Origin: UMGS1663 sp963558185
Lineage (GTDB): Bacteria; Bacillota; Clostridia; TANB77; CAG-508
Direction: 5' to 3'
Length of the DNA stretch: 64,000 bases
Assembly: GCA_963558185.1 (NCBI GenBank)
Contig: CAUWFE010000002.1
Coordinates: 27,133-91,132 of the forward strand
Of this stretch, positions 33,074 through 42,629 are shown one piece after another. A program made the position numbers and the translations under genes. Numbering within the stretch: the stretch's first letter is position 1; every line of letters starts with the position of its first letter. Below the pieces are notes generated by a model that worked only from the letters and a program-made list of their open reading frames with translations, was not told the origin of the DNA and made no database searches.

Positions 33074-34125
33074 TGAAAAAAGAATTAATTACATTTAAAG
33101 ATCCAAAATCTCCTATTTCAGAAGTATTTAGAACATTAAGAACAAATATTCAATTTATGAATACAAAAAAAGGAATGAAGAGTTTACTAGTAACAAGTAC
33201 ATCACCAGCAGCTGGTAAAAGTTGGGTAGCAGCAAATTTAGCAGTTGCATTTGCACAAGCAGGTAAAAAAGTTATATTAGTTGATGCAGATATGAGAAAG
33301 GGAAGACTATTTTCTATTTTTGAAGTATCTCCCACACCAGGACTTTCAAATTTTCTTTCAGGAATTAATTCAAATGGACAAGAAAGTGATGAAAATATAT
33401 TATCATATGTAAAAACAACTGAAGTAGACAATTTATATGTTATTCCAGCAGGAAATATACCACCTAACCCTTCTGAATTATTAGTTTCAGATTTAATGGT
33501 AGAAGTTATTGAAAAATTACAAAATGTGTGTGATTTAGTAATTTTTGACGGAACACCAAGTACAATGGTGGCAGATTCAATAATATTATCACGTTATGTA
33601 GATTCAACACTAATTGTAGCAGCATATAATGAAACAAAAATTGATGAACTAAAAAAAGTAAAAGAAGATATAAAAAATGTTGGCGGTAAAATTGCTGGAG
33701 TTATAATGAACAAAATTCCAGTATCACAAAGAAGATATGAAGAAAGATATTATTATCATGGCAATAATACTACAAAAATAGGAATAAAAAGTACTACAGA
33801 TGCAAAAAATAAAAGAGAAATGGAGCAATTGATAATAGAACAAAGAAAGCAAGCAAATAAAGAAAAAGCAAGGCAGATGTTAAAACAGAATAAAGAGCAA
33901 AAAACATATACAAAAGCACCAGTGCAAAAACAGACATCTACTATTCAAGCACAAAAAGAAAAACAAGAAGTAAAAACAAATTCAATATTTAATTTTGAAA
34001 CAGATGTAACAAATACGGATGTAAAACAAAGAATAGAAAAAGAAAATGTAGATGTTCAAAAATTGTTAAAAGAAATGAATGATTATGTATCAAAATCAAA
34101 AAATGAGTTAAATAAAGGAGAATAG
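33073..34125 (+). CDS. Capsular tyrosine kinase (BY-kinase, CapB/YwqD-like)
   Basis: The 350-residue cytoplasmic kinase has Walker A (TSPAAGKSWVAANLA), Walker A' (VILVDADMRKGR) and Walker B (LVIFDGTPS). A Tyr cluster (RRYEERYYYHG, about residues 219-229) may be the autophosphorylation site. After that comes an unusually long Lys/Gln-rich tail of about 120 residues, where many relatives end soon after the Tyr cluster. Substrates may include polymer enzymes of the nearby locus. Confidence 0.9.
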   Translation: MKKELITFKDPKSPISEVFRTLRTNIQFMNTKKGMKSLLVTSTSPAAGKSWVAANLAVAFAQAGKKVILVDADMRKGRLFSIFEVSPTPGLSNFLSGINSNGQESDENILSYVKTTEVDNLYVIPAGNIPPNPSELLVSDLMVEVIEKLQNVCDLVIFDGTPSTMVADSIILSRYVDSTLIVAAYNETKIDELKKVKEDIKNVGGKIAGVIMNKIPVSQRRYEERYYYHGNNTTKIGIKSTTDAKNKREMEQLIIEQRKQANKEKARQMLKQNKEQKTYTKAPVQKQTSTIQAQKEKQEVKTNSIFNFETDVTNTDVKQRIEKENVDVQKLLKEMNDYVSKSKNELNKGE

Positions 34126-34128
34126 TAA

Positions 34129-34893
34129 ATGATAGATTTTCATTGCCATATTATATATGGAGTAGATGATGGGGCAAAAAGCTTAGAAGAATCTTTAAAT
34201 ATGATAGATGAAGCAAAAAGAGCAGGCTTTACAGAAATTATATTAACACCACATTATATTTCTGAATATTATGAAACAAATGCAATGGAGATAAAGAAAA
34301 TATTAGAAGAATTACAACGTTATTGTCAAAGCAAAGAAATAAAGTTACATCAAGCAAGTGAAATCTATGCATATGAAGATATGGCTTCACTTTTAGAACA
34401 AAAGAAAGCATCTAATATTGGAAATACAAGATATGTACTTTTTGAATTACCACGAAATAACGAAATTTTAGATATTTCTCCTATGATATATAATTTATTA
34501 GAACATAAATATATTCCGGTAATAGCACATCCAGAAAGATATTCATATATACAAAAAAATCCGAATAAAGTTATTTCATGGATAGAAGATGGAGCTTTAT
34601 TACAGGCTAATTTTGCAAGTATTATAGGTATATATGGAAAAGATGCAAAAAATACACTAATAAAAATGTTAAAACATGATATGATACATTTTTTTGGTAC
34701 TGACTGCCATAGGCAACAAAGCATTTATTTGAAAATGCCAGAGATATTATCAGAACTAAAAAAGGTATTATCTGAAAATGAAATATACAAATTAACAACA
34801 AAAAATGCAGAAGAGATATTAAATGGAAACATTTTAGAAGTACCAGAACCACAAATAATAAAAGAGAGTTTTTTTGGTAAAATTTTTAAATAG
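34129..34893 (+). CDS. PHP-family tyrosine phosphatase (CapC/YwqE-like)
   Basis: The 254-residue protein opens with the metal motif MIDFHCHIIYGVDDGAKS and continues with ILTPHYI, IAHPERY and FFGTDCHR, the PHP metal-binding residues. It is a manganese-type phosphatase that removes phosphate from the kinase encoded upstream. The gene starts three bases after the kinase stop. Confidence 0.92.
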   Translation: MIDFHCHIIYGVDDGAKSLEESLNMIDEAKRAGFTEIILTPHYISEYYETNAMEIKKILEELQRYCQSKEIKLHQASEIYAYEDMASLLEQKKASNIGNTRYVLFELPRNNEILDISPMIYNLLEHKYIPVIAHPERYSYIQKNPNKVISWIEDGALLQANFASIIGIYGKDAKNTLIKMLKHDMIHFFGTDCHRQQSIYLKMPEILSELKKVLSENEIYKLTTKNAEEILNGNILEVPEPQIIKESFFGKIFK

Positions 34894-34954
34894 ACCAAAA
34901 ATAAAAAATCAATAGAAAATTAAAAATTTAAAAAATTAGAAAGGAAGTTTTTTA

Positions 34955-36319
34955 ATGAGAAAATACTTTGGAACAGATGGAATAAGAAGAATAGCAAATA
35001 CTGAGTTAACTCCAGAGTTAGTATATAAAGTTGCAAAAGCAGGAGCATATGTTTTATCAAAACACACAAATCATACTCCTACAATTTTTATAGGAAGGGA
35101 CACAAGAATTTCTGGGGGACTTATAGAAAGTGCAATGACAGCTGGCTTTTTAAGCTATGGAGCAAATGTAAAATTATTAGGGGTTATCCCAACACCAGGT
35201 GTTGCATATTTAACTAAAAGATACAAAGCAGATGCAAGTGTAGTTATTTCAGCATCTCACAATACATATGAATTTAATGGAGTAAAATATTTTAGTAACT
35301 TAGGTATGAAAATACCAGATTCATTAGAAGAAGAAATAGAAGAAATTATGGAATCTGGAAAATTAGATTCTATGACAGCAGTAGGAGATAAAATTGGAAC
35401 ATCAGAAATTTGCACAGATTTATTAGAAGAATATGTGTACTTTTTCAGAAAGAATTTTGAAGAAGACATTGAAAATTTAGATAAGGAAAATTTTGTAGTA
35501 GTAATAGATACTGCAAATGGTGCAACATCTAAAGTTGCAGAAGAAGTATTTACAAAATTAGGAATTAAACATCAAATTATTCATAATGAGCCAAATGGTA
35601 TTAATATTAATGATAATTGTGGTTCAACACATTTAAAAACTCTAAAAGATTATGTAGTTAAAAATAAAATGAGCATGGGAATAGCATATGATGGTGATGG
35701 AGACAGATGTTTACTAGTAGATGAAAACGGTAACGAAATAGATGGAGATGTTATCTTAGCAATAATTTCAAATTACTTAAAAGAAAAAGGAAAACTAGCA
35801 AATAATACGCTAGTAGCAACTGTTATGAGTAATTTAGGACTTAAAAAATATGCAGAAAAAAATGGTATACATTTTGAAGAAACAAAAGTAGGAGACAGAT
35901 ATGTTCTAGAAAATATGATAAAAAATGGCAACAATCTAGGAGGAGAGCAATCAGGTCATGTTATACTATTAGACTATAATCCTACAGGAGATGGAATACT
36001 TACATCTCTAATGATAATTAAGATATTATTAGAAAAACATATAACTTTAAAGAAGGCAAGTGAAATAATTACAATTTATCCTCAAGTATTAATCAATGCG
36101 AAGGTAAATAGTAATAAAAAATATGATTTTGATAAAAATGCTGAAATAAAAGAGGCAATTGAAAAATTAGAAAAAGAATTTTCAGGAAATGGAAGAGTAT
36201 TAATAAGAGCTTCTGGAACAGAACCTTTAGTAAGAGTAATGGTAGAAGGAGAAGACAAAGAATACATTACAAAAAAAGCTAAAGAAATTGCTGAATTAAT
36301 AGAAAATAAATTAAAATAG
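34955..36319 (+). CDS. glmM: Phosphoglucosamine mutase
   Basis: The 454-residue protein starts MRKYFGTDGIRRIAN, as GlmM does. The active Ser is in VISASHNTYEFNG; most relatives have Pro where this has Thr. The metal loop is IAYDGDGDRCLLVDENG, the sugar loop is GGEQSGHV, and the phosphate loop is IRASGTEPLVRVM. It converts glucosamine-6-phosphate to glucosamine-1-phosphate for UDP-GlcNAc, the precursor of both wall and capsule. A ribosome site GAAAGGAAG lies upstream. Confidence 0.93.
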   Translation: MRKYFGTDGIRRIANTELTPELVYKVAKAGAYVLSKHTNHTPTIFIGRDTRISGGLIESAMTAGFLSYGANVKLLGVIPTPGVAYLTKRYKADASVVISASHNTYEFNGVKYFSNLGMKIPDSLEEEIEEIMESGKLDSMTAVGDKIGTSEICTDLLEEYVYFFRKNFEEDIENLDKENFVVVIDTANGATSKVAEEVFTKLGIKHQIIHNEPNGININDNCGSTHLKTLKDYVVKNKMSMGIAYDGDGDRCLLVDENGNEIDGDVILAIISNYLKEKGKLANNTLVATVMSNLGLKKYAEKNGIHFEETKVGDRYVLENMIKNGNNLGGEQSGHVILLDYNPTGDGILTSLMIIKILLEKHITLKKASEIITIYPQVLINAKVNSNKKYDFDKNAEIKEAIEKLEKEFSGNGRVLIRASGTEPLVRVMVEGEDKEYITKKAKEIAELIENKLK

Positions 36320-36349
36320 ATAGTATGTAAGTTTAAAAATCTAATTTTA

Positions 36350-36378
36350 TGAGACTGCTGAAAAGTGGTCTCATTTAA
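36350..36378 (+). terminator. Terminator-like hairpin after glmM
   Basis: TGAGAC (36350-36355) pairs with GTCTCA (36368-36373), with a few inner pairs, and is followed by a short T stretch. It is a weak intrinsic terminator. Confidence 0.55.
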
Positions 36379-36406
36379 TATATAATAGAACTTGGAGGAA
36401 TAATAA

Positions 36407-37534
36407 ATGAGAGATATAAGAATAGAAAAATTAGCAAAAAATTTATTAACACATTCTGTTAAACTTAAAAAAGATGAGAAAATATTAATAGAAATTATTG
36501 GATTAGACGGAATTCCATTAGGAAAAGAGTTGATAAAACAAGCTGAAAAAATAGGAGCTTATCCATGTTTTAATATAATAGATTATAAAATAATGAGAGA
36601 AATGGTTATGAATGCATCGGAAGAACAAATAAAACAATATGCTAAATATGATTTAAAAAGAATGCAAGAAATGGATGCATATATTGGAATAAGAGCGGGA
36701 GAAAATACAGCAGAATTAAATGGAATATCAGAAGAAAAAATGGAATTATATAATAAATATTATACATTACCAGTACATTTTGAAGAAAGGGTAAAAAACA
36801 CAAAATGGTGTATATTAAGATATCCTAATGCTTCAATGGCACAAATGAGTAATATGAGTACAGAAGAATTTGAAGACTTCTATTTTAGAGTATGCACACT
36901 TGATTATGAAAAGATGTCAAAAGCAATGGATAATTTAGTTGATTTAATGAATAGAACAAAAAATGTTCATATAATAGGAGAAGGAACAGATTTAAAATTT
37001 AGTATAGAGAAAATACCAGCAGAAAAATATATGGGAACATTCAATATACCAGATGGAGAAGTTGCAACTGCACCAGTAAAAGATAGTGTTAATGGATATA
37101 TAACATATAATACAGAAACAAGATATAATGGAATATTATTTAATAATATAAGATTAGAATTTAAAGATGGAAAAATAATAAAAGCAACATCAAATAAAAC
37201 AAAAGAACTTAATAAAATACTTGATACTGATGAAGGAAGTAGATATATTGGTGAGTTTGCTTTGGGAGTAAATCCATATATAGAAAAACCAATAGGAGAT
37301 ACGTTATTTGACGAAAAGATAAAAGGAAGTTTTCATTTTACACCAGGTGATAGTTTAGAAGAAAGTGACAATGGTAATCGTTCTAGTATTCATTGGGATA
37401 TAGTAAATATACAAACATCAGAATATGGTGGTGGAGAAATTTGGTTTGATGATGTATTAGTAAGAAAAGATGGAATATTTATTTTAGAAGAATTAAAAGC
37501 ATTAAATCCAGAAAATTTGATGGAAAATATATAG
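36407..37534 (+). CDS. M29-family aminopeptidase (AmpS/PepS-like)
   Basis: The 375-residue protein fits the M29 thermophilic aminopeptidase family. The metal ligands are visible as FNIPDGEVATAP, IGEFALGVN, GSFHFTPG, SSIHWDIV and GEIWFDDVLV. It cleaves N-terminal residues from peptides in the cytoplasm. It is followed by gene debris and then a RhuM-Fic gene, so the right flank of this gene is a site of past rearrangement. Confidence 0.9.
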   Translation: MRDIRIEKLAKNLLTHSVKLKKDEKILIEIIGLDGIPLGKELIKQAEKIGAYPCFNIIDYKIMREMVMNASEEQIKQYAKYDLKRMQEMDAYIGIRAGENTAELNGISEEKMELYNKYYTLPVHFEERVKNTKWCILRYPNASMAQMSNMSTEEFEDFYFRVCTLDYEKMSKAMDNLVDLMNRTKNVHIIGEGTDLKFSIEKIPAEKYMGTFNIPDGEVATAPVKDSVNGYITYNTETRYNGILFNNIRLEFKDGKIIKATSNKTKELNKILDTDEGSRYIGEFALGVNPYIEKPIGDTLFDEKIKGSFHFTPGDSLEESDNGNRSSIHWDIVNIQTSEYGGGEIWFDDVLVRKDGIFILEELKALNPENLMENI

Positions 37535-37568
37535 AAACTATTAATTGTGAAAATTGCTATTTATGTAA

Positions 37569-37932
37569 AAATTACAAAGGTTCAAATTCCAATGTCAAGA
37601 TTTTGAAAGTATTAAATTAGATAAAAATAGTTTATTAGTAGCTAATTTTAGTATTCCATTCTGTAATAAAAATTACTTTGAAGAACTTTGGAATGAAATA
37701 TCTAATAGCATTTTAAAAGAGCGGTTACTTTGTTGGTAATTTTTTTGGAATAAATGATTCATGGGTAAAAATAAAAAACAAAATGGTATTTTTAACAAAA
37801 GAGCAAGTATTAGAATTATTTAGAGAATTATTTGAAATAATAGAATTCAAAGAAATTGAAAAAGATGACAAGACAGGCTTAGGCAAAATTAAACATTGGC
37901 ATATATACAATGTAATAGCAAAGAAAAAATAA
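37569..37932 (+). pseudogene. Relic of a SAM-dependent methyltransferase (TehB-like)
   Basis: The 3' part of a methyltransferase can be read with one frameshift near 37725. The first frame gives FESIKLDKNSLLVANFSIPF and NYFEELWNEISNSILKE, the second GYFVGNFFGINDSWVKIKNK and a C-terminal tail with KHWHIYNVIAKKK. The SAM-binding N-terminal part is missing and a stop lies just upstream. A short Cys-containing reading (CENCYLCKNY) in another frame further upstream may be unrelated debris. Confidence 0.7.
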
Positions 37933-38061
37933 TAAAAATATAGACAAACATTTATTCTTGTTATATAATAAGTTCAATAGTTCAAAAGTAACAAAAAATT
38001 AATTTTATATATAAGAATAAATATAATAAGAACTAAATTTTTATATAAAGGATGTGTTCTT

Positions 38062-39009
38062 ATGAACGAAAAGAAAAATGAAATTATTTTATTTGAAAAC
38101 CAAGGAGTAAAATTAGAAGTAAACTTAAAAGATGAAACAGTGTGGCTTACACAAGAACAAATGTCAAAATTATTTGGAAAGGCAAAATCTACTATAAATG
38201 AACACATAAAGAATATATATAAAGAGGAAGAATTAGTGGAAAAGGAAACAATGACTAAATTCGGAAAATCCGAATTTGCTGATAAACCAACTAATTATTA
38301 TAATTTAGATATGATTATATCTGTTGGATATCGTGTAAAATCACAAAATGGTATATTATTTAGAAAGTGGGCTACTAAAGTATTAAAAGATTATATGTTA
38401 AAAGGATATGCAGTAAATCAAAAAAGATTAGAATATTTAGAAAAAACAATAAAGTTAATAGATATTGCTAATAGAATAGATGATAGATTGGAAAATAATG
38501 ATGCAAAGGAAATACTAAAAGTAATTGGGGAATATTCAAAAGCATTAGATTTACTAGATGATTATGACCATAAGACATTAAAGAAAGTTAATGGAAATTT
38601 AGACGAAAGAAAAATTGAATATAGTAAATGCATAGAGATTATAAATAAGCTTAGATTTAATGAAGAAAGTTCATTATTTGCAGTTGAAAGAGACAAAGGA
38701 CTAGAATCTATAATAGGAAATATTTATCAAAGTTTTGATGGACAAGATATATATAAGAGTGTAGAAGAAAAAGGTGCCAACTTTTTATATTTAATAGTTA
38801 AAAATCATGTTTTTGCAGATGGAAATAAAAGAATTGCAGCAACTTTATTTATTTACTTTTTGAATTTTTATGGTATTTTATATAAAGATGGAATGCAAAC
38901 AATAGACAATAATACATTAACAGCTTTAACACTATTAATAGCAGAATCAAACCCAAAAGAAAAAGACGTAATTATTGATTTAATTATGAACTTTTTAAAT
39001 AACGAGTAA
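38062..39009 (+). CDS. RhuM-type protein with C-terminal Fic/Doc domain
   Basis: The 315-residue protein has an N-terminal RhuM-like domain (about residues 5-120: VKLEVNLKDETVWLTQEQMSKLF, NLDMIISVGYRVKS, FRKWATKVLKDYM), likely DNA-binding. The C-terminal Fic/Doc domain (about 200-310) carries the full motif HVFADGNKR. Fic proteins usually transfer AMP to proteins; Doc types phosphorylate EF-Tu. No separate antitoxin gene and no inhibitory (S/T)xxxE(G/N) motif are obvious. It stands alone between degraded and housekeeping genes, as such genes often do on genomic islands. Confidence 0.87.
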   Translation: MNEKKNEIILFENQGVKLEVNLKDETVWLTQEQMSKLFGKAKSTINEHIKNIYKEEELVEKETMTKFGKSEFADKPTNYYNLDMIISVGYRVKSQNGILFRKWATKVLKDYMLKGYAVNQKRLEYLEKTIKLIDIANRIDDRLENNDAKEILKVIGEYSKALDLLDDYDHKTLKKVNGNLDERKIEYSKCIEIINKLRFNEESSLFAVERDKGLESIIGNIYQSFDGQDIYKSVEEKGANFLYLIVKNHVFADGNKRIAATLFIYFLNFYGILYKDGMQTIDNNTLTALTLLIAESNPKEKDVIIDLIMNFLNNE

Positions 39010-39156
39010 CTAATATTCAATGAAGATTTATAAAAAAAGTAAATGAAAATTAACTATTAAAGAAATATAACTTCAACTAATTTAAAAATAATAAAATTAA
39101 ATCACCATTTTTCATATAATTCATAAAATATACAAAATGAAGGAGGCGTTTTTTAT

Positions 39157-39846
39157 ATGGATTATGAAATTATGATGAATGGTACAGTAAGAATTGGAAT
39201 GTTTGCTCCAGATTTTGAAGCAGAAACAACAATGGGAAAAGTATGTTTAAATGACTATAAAGGAAAATGGCTTATACTATTTTCACATCCAGGAGATTTT
39301 ACCCCCGTATGCACAACTGAGATTATTGCCTTTTCACGAGCAAATACATATTTTGAAAAATTAAATTGTGCACTATTAGGTTTAAGTGTAGATAGTAATA
39401 GTTCACATTTAGCATGGCTATATGATATTTATTGCAAAACTGGTATACGTGTACCATTTCCAATTATATCAGATAGAAATGGTATAATTGCTAGAAAATA
39501 TGGAATGATAGCAAGCGAAACTAGTACAACTGAAACAGTAAGAAATGTATTTATAATAGATGATAAAGGAATTGTAAGACTTATTCTAGTATACCCAATG
39601 GATGTTGGAAGGTCAATATATGAAATAGCTAGAAGCTTAGAGGCACTTCAAACAGCAGATAGATGTAAAGGAATGATGCCAGCAAACTGGTGCCCAAAAG
39701 ATCCTATGATTATGCCAATGCCACAAACATTAGCACAATTAGAACAACGAAATAATGAAATTCAAGCTAAAAGAAATGGAATGAGTTGGTATTTGAGTTT
39801 TCAAAATTGCATGAATCGTATAGAAAACAAAAAAGAAGACAAATAA
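39157..39846 (+). CDS. Peroxiredoxin (AhpC/TSA superfamily, Prx6-like)
   Basis: The 229-residue protein has the peroxidatic Cys in HPGDFTPVCTTE near residue 52. The Prx6-type long C-terminus contains two further Cys in DRCKGMMPANWCP, and a conserved Arg lies in TVRNVFIID. It reduces peroxides in this presumably anaerobic organism. AAGGAGG precedes the start. It is followed by a small DUF1540 gene. Confidence 0.92.
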   Translation: MDYEIMMNGTVRIGMFAPDFEAETTMGKVCLNDYKGKWLILFSHPGDFTPVCTTEIIAFSRANTYFEKLNCALLGLSVDSNSSHLAWLYDIYCKTGIRVPFPIISDRNGIIARKYGMIASETSTTETVRNVFIIDDKGIVRLILVYPMDVGRSIYEIARSLEALQTADRCKGMMPANWCPKDPMIMPMPQTLAQLEQRNNEIQAKRNGMSWYLSFQNCMNRIENKKEDK

Positions 39847-39918
39847 TATAAAATACGAGTATTTTTAAGGAAAAAAGACCATACTATATATATTAAATAT
39901 AAAGAAAAGAGGGATAGT

Positions 39919-40083
39919 ATGGATAAAAATCAAAGAATTAATTGCACGGTAGGTTCATGTAAATATAATAATAAAGACCGTCAAGAATGCAGTTTAGAAC
40001 AAATAATTGTAACACCAGTAGAAAACTGTGATACAAAACAAGCAGATGAATCAATGTGTAGTAGCTACAAAAAGTGTAGATAA
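39919..40083 (+). CDS. Small Cys-rich DUF1540 protein (54 aa)
   Basis: A 54-residue peptide starts MDKNQRINCTVGSCKYNNKD and ends with an MCSSYKKC segment. The spacing of its Cys residues, with the CxVxxCxYN start, matches DUF1540 peptides of Clostridia. They probably bind metal; their function is unknown. It has a ribosome site AGAGGGAT before its ATG and is followed by a strong terminator. Confidence 0.8.
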   Translation: MDKNQRINCTVGSCKYNNKDRQECSLEQIIVTPVENCDTKQADESMCSSYKKCR

Positions 40084-40090
40084 AATTATG

Positions 40091-40150
40091 GTATGTCTAA
40101 GATTTTCTATCAAAAGTAAATTTTAAGAAAATCTTAGGCATACTTTTTTT
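40091..40150 (+). terminator. Strong intrinsic terminator
   Basis: GTATGTCTAAGATTTTCT (40091-40108) pairs with AGAAAATCTTAGGCATAC (40126-40143) with one mismatch, followed by seven T. Confidence 0.9.
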
Positions 40151-40206
40151 GAATATGTATATTTGAAATTAAGTTGAAAATACACATAAAAAACAAATTA
40201 ATATTA

Positions 40207-40335
40207 AAAAGTTCTTTGAAAAATGTGCAAATACACACTAAAAGTCGTTAGAAAAATGTGATAGAATATGCAAAAGTCGTTAAAAAAATGTGTAAGTTCA
40301 TGTAAAAGTCATTTGAAATTTGTGTAAAACTATGA
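40207..40335 (+). repeat. Four-copy 32/33-bp direct repeat before the DUF4143 ATPase gene
   Basis: Units begin at 40207, 40240, 40272 and 40304. Each opens with AAAAGT, continues with a form of CGTTNGAAAAATGTG, and ends in a more variable tail. The -35 of the likely promoter (TTGAAA, 40313-40318) lies inside the fourth copy, with TATACT at 40336-40341 and a 17-base spacer. The array resembles iterons or a cooperative operator. Confidence 0.75.
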
Positions 40336-40373
40336 TATACTATATATAAATATATTATGAGGAGTGTGAGCAT

Positions 40374-41678
40374 ATGTACAGACAAAAAATGCAAGAATTA
40401 GTAGAATGGAAAAGATCACCTAATAGAAAACCATTAATTATTAGAGGTGCAAGGCAAGTTGGTAAAACATGGTTAATGAAAGAATTTGGAAAAGAGTATT
40501 ATGAGAAATGTGCATATATAAATTTTGATGACAATACAAGAATGAATAAACTTTTTGATGGAGATTTTGATTTAAATAAAATAATACAAGGACTAAAAAT
40601 AGAATCAGGTGTCAATATTGAACCAGAAAATACATTAATAATTTTAGACGAGATCCAAGAAACACCTAAAGCATTAAAAGCATTAAAATATTTTTGTGAA
40701 AATGCTAGAGAATACCATATAATATCAGCAGGTTCTCTATTAGGTGTTGCAATACATGGAGGTACTTCTTTTCCAGTTGGAAAGGTTGATTTTTTAGATT
40801 TAATGCCTTTGAGTTTTTTTGAATTTTTAGAAGCATTAGATAAAAAAGAATTACTACAATTATTAAAAAATAATGATTTTGATATGATCAATATATTCGA
40901 TGCCAAACTAAAAGAACTACTAAAGCTTTATTATTATATTGGGGGAATGCCAGAAGTAGTAAGTTCTTATATAGAAAATGAAGATTTATTAAAAGTTCGT
41001 AAAATACAAAAAACATTACTATCAGATTATGAACAAGATTTTTCTAAACATGCTCCTAGCAACATAGTTCCAAGAATTAGACAGTTATGGAATAATATAC
41101 CTACACAACTTGCAAAGGAAAATAAAAAATTTATTTATGGTTTAGTAAGAGAAGGTGCAAGAGCGAGAGAATATGAAATAGCATTATCATGGTTAATAGA
41201 TTGTGGACTTATATATCAGGTAAATAGAGTAAATAATAGTAAAGTTCCATTATCCGCATATCAAGATTTTAATGCTTTCAAATTATATATATTAGATGTT
41301 GGATTATTAGGTGCTATGGCTGGAATTGATGCAAGAACTTTAATAGAAGGAAACGATATATTTGAAGAATTTAAAGGAAGTTTAACAGAACAATATGTGC
41401 TATGTCAACTAAAACAATGTACAGAATTAGATATATTCTATTGGTCATCTAATACTGGAACAGCTGAATTAGATTTTATTACACAAATAGGAAGAAAAAA
41501 TGTTCCAATAGAGGTAAAAGCAAGTGAAAATTCACAAGCTAAAAGTTTAAAATCATTTATGCAAAAATATCATACAGATATTAATGTAAGAACCTCAATG
41601 GCTTCTTACAAAGAAGAAGAGAGAATTATAAACATACCATTATATAGTATAGGTAATATAGAAACAATAATTAATTAA
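40374..41678 (+). CDS. AAA+ ATPase with DUF4143 domain
   Basis: The 434-residue protein has Walker A (IIRGARQVGKTWLM), Walker B (LIILDEIQE), the sensor region HIISAGSLLGVA and the C-terminal DUF4143 part with YILDVGLLGAMAG and a nuclease-like ending ELDFITQIGRKNVPIEVKA. The last resembles a PD-(D/E)XK core (Asp then Glu-x-Lys). These single-gene ATPases are common and scattered in Clostridia and Bacteroidetes and their function is unknown. The start has AGGAG ten bases upstream. A four-copy repeat array overlaps its promoter. Confidence 0.88.
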   Translation: MYRQKMQELVEWKRSPNRKPLIIRGARQVGKTWLMKEFGKEYYEKCAYINFDDNTRMNKLFDGDFDLNKIIQGLKIESGVNIEPENTLIILDEIQETPKALKALKYFCENAREYHIISAGSLLGVAIHGGTSFPVGKVDFLDLMPLSFFEFLEALDKKELLQLLKNNDFDMINIFDAKLKELLKLYYYIGGMPEVVSSYIENEDLLKVRKIQKTLLSDYEQDFSKHAPSNIVPRIRQLWNNIPTQLAKENKKFIYGLVREGARAREYEIALSWLIDCGLIYQVNRVNNSKVPLSAYQDFNAFKLYILDVGLLGAMAGIDARTLIEGNDIFEEFKGSLTEQYVLCQLKQCTELDIFYWSSNTGTAELDFITQIGRKNVPIEVKASENSQAKSLKSFMQKYHTDINVRTSMASYKEEERIINIPLYSIGNIETIIN

Positions 41679-41697
41679 TTTAACTAAAGAACAAAAG

Positions 41698-41750
41698 AGG
41701 CATGATTAATATGTTTTAACATAGTTAATAATTTTTCATGCCTAGTTTTT
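41698..41750 (+). terminator. Intrinsic terminator after the DUF4143 ATPase gene
   Basis: AGGCATGA and TCATGCCT close a long imperfect stem, followed by AGTTTTT. A second small dyad (CAAATTTTAT..ATAAAATTTG, 41761-41783) lies downstream in the leader of pyrH. Confidence 0.75.
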
Positions 41751-41893
41751 GATTGCCCGCCAAATTTTATGAAATAAAATTTGCGTGTAATGTTTAGCAA
41801 AAAAATAATAAAAATTACAAAAAACTATTTCTTTTATACCTAATTATGTGATAGAATAAGAGACGAAAAAATAATGTAAGGAGTGTGTAAAAA

Positions 41894-42601
41894 GTGCCTG
41901 AAATAAAATATAAAAGAGTTTTACTTAAACTAAGTGGTGAAGCACTTGCAGGAAAGCAAAGTACAGGAGTTGACGCTGAAACTATTGGAAAAATTTGCGA
42001 CAAAATAAAAGAAATTGTAGACTTAGGAGTAGAAGTTGCAATAGTCGTAGGTGGAGGAAACTTTTGGAGAGGTAGAAATGGACATCAAATGGATAGGTCA
42101 ACAGCAGATTATATGGGAATGCTTGCAACAGCAATGAATGGATTAGCATTGCAAGATGCATTAGAAGCAAGAGGAGTATTTTCAAGAGTACAAACAGCAA
42201 TAGAAATGCGAGAAATTGCAGAACCATTTATTGTAAGAAAAGCAGAAAAGCATTTACAAAAAGGAAGAGTAGTAATATTTGCTTGTGGAACTGGTCATCC
42301 ATATTTCACAACAGATACAGCAGCAGTATTAAGAGCAATAGAAATAAATGCAGAAATTATATTATTAGGAAAATCAATAGATGGAGTATATTCTGCAGAT
42401 CCAAAAATAGACAAAAATGCAATAAAATATGATGAAATTTCATATTTAGATGTATTAAATAAAGACTTAAAAGTAATGGACTCAACAGCAACAGCAATGT
42501 GTAGAGATAATAAATTACCTTTACTTGTTTTTGGAATTGAAGATGCTGAAAATATAGTAAGAGCAATTAAAGGTGAAAAAATAGGTACAATTGTAAAATA
42601 A
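41894..42601 (+). CDS. pyrH: UMP kinase
   Basis: The 235-residue protein shows [24 protein letters not shown], the acceptor-site segment [15 protein letters not shown] and [17 protein letters not shown], all typical of bacterial UMP kinase. It makes UDP for RNA and sugar nucleotides. It starts at GTG, ten bases after AGGAG, and opens the conserved pyrH-frr-uppS-cdsA-rseP-polC cluster. Confidence 0.95.
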   Translation: MPEIKYKRVLLKLSGEALAGKQSTGVDAETIGKICDKIKEIVDLGVEVAIVVGGGNFWRGRNGHQMDRSTADYMGMLATAMNGLALQDALEARGVFSRVQTAIEMREIAEPFIVRKAEKHLQKGRVVIFACGTGHPYFTTDTAAVLRAIEINAEIILLGKSIDGVYSADPKIDKNAIKYDEISYLDVLNKDLKVMDSTATAMCRDNKLPLLVFGIEDAENIVRAIKGEKIGTIVK

Positions 42602-42629
42602 ATAATAATTTTGAAAAGGAGAGAATATA

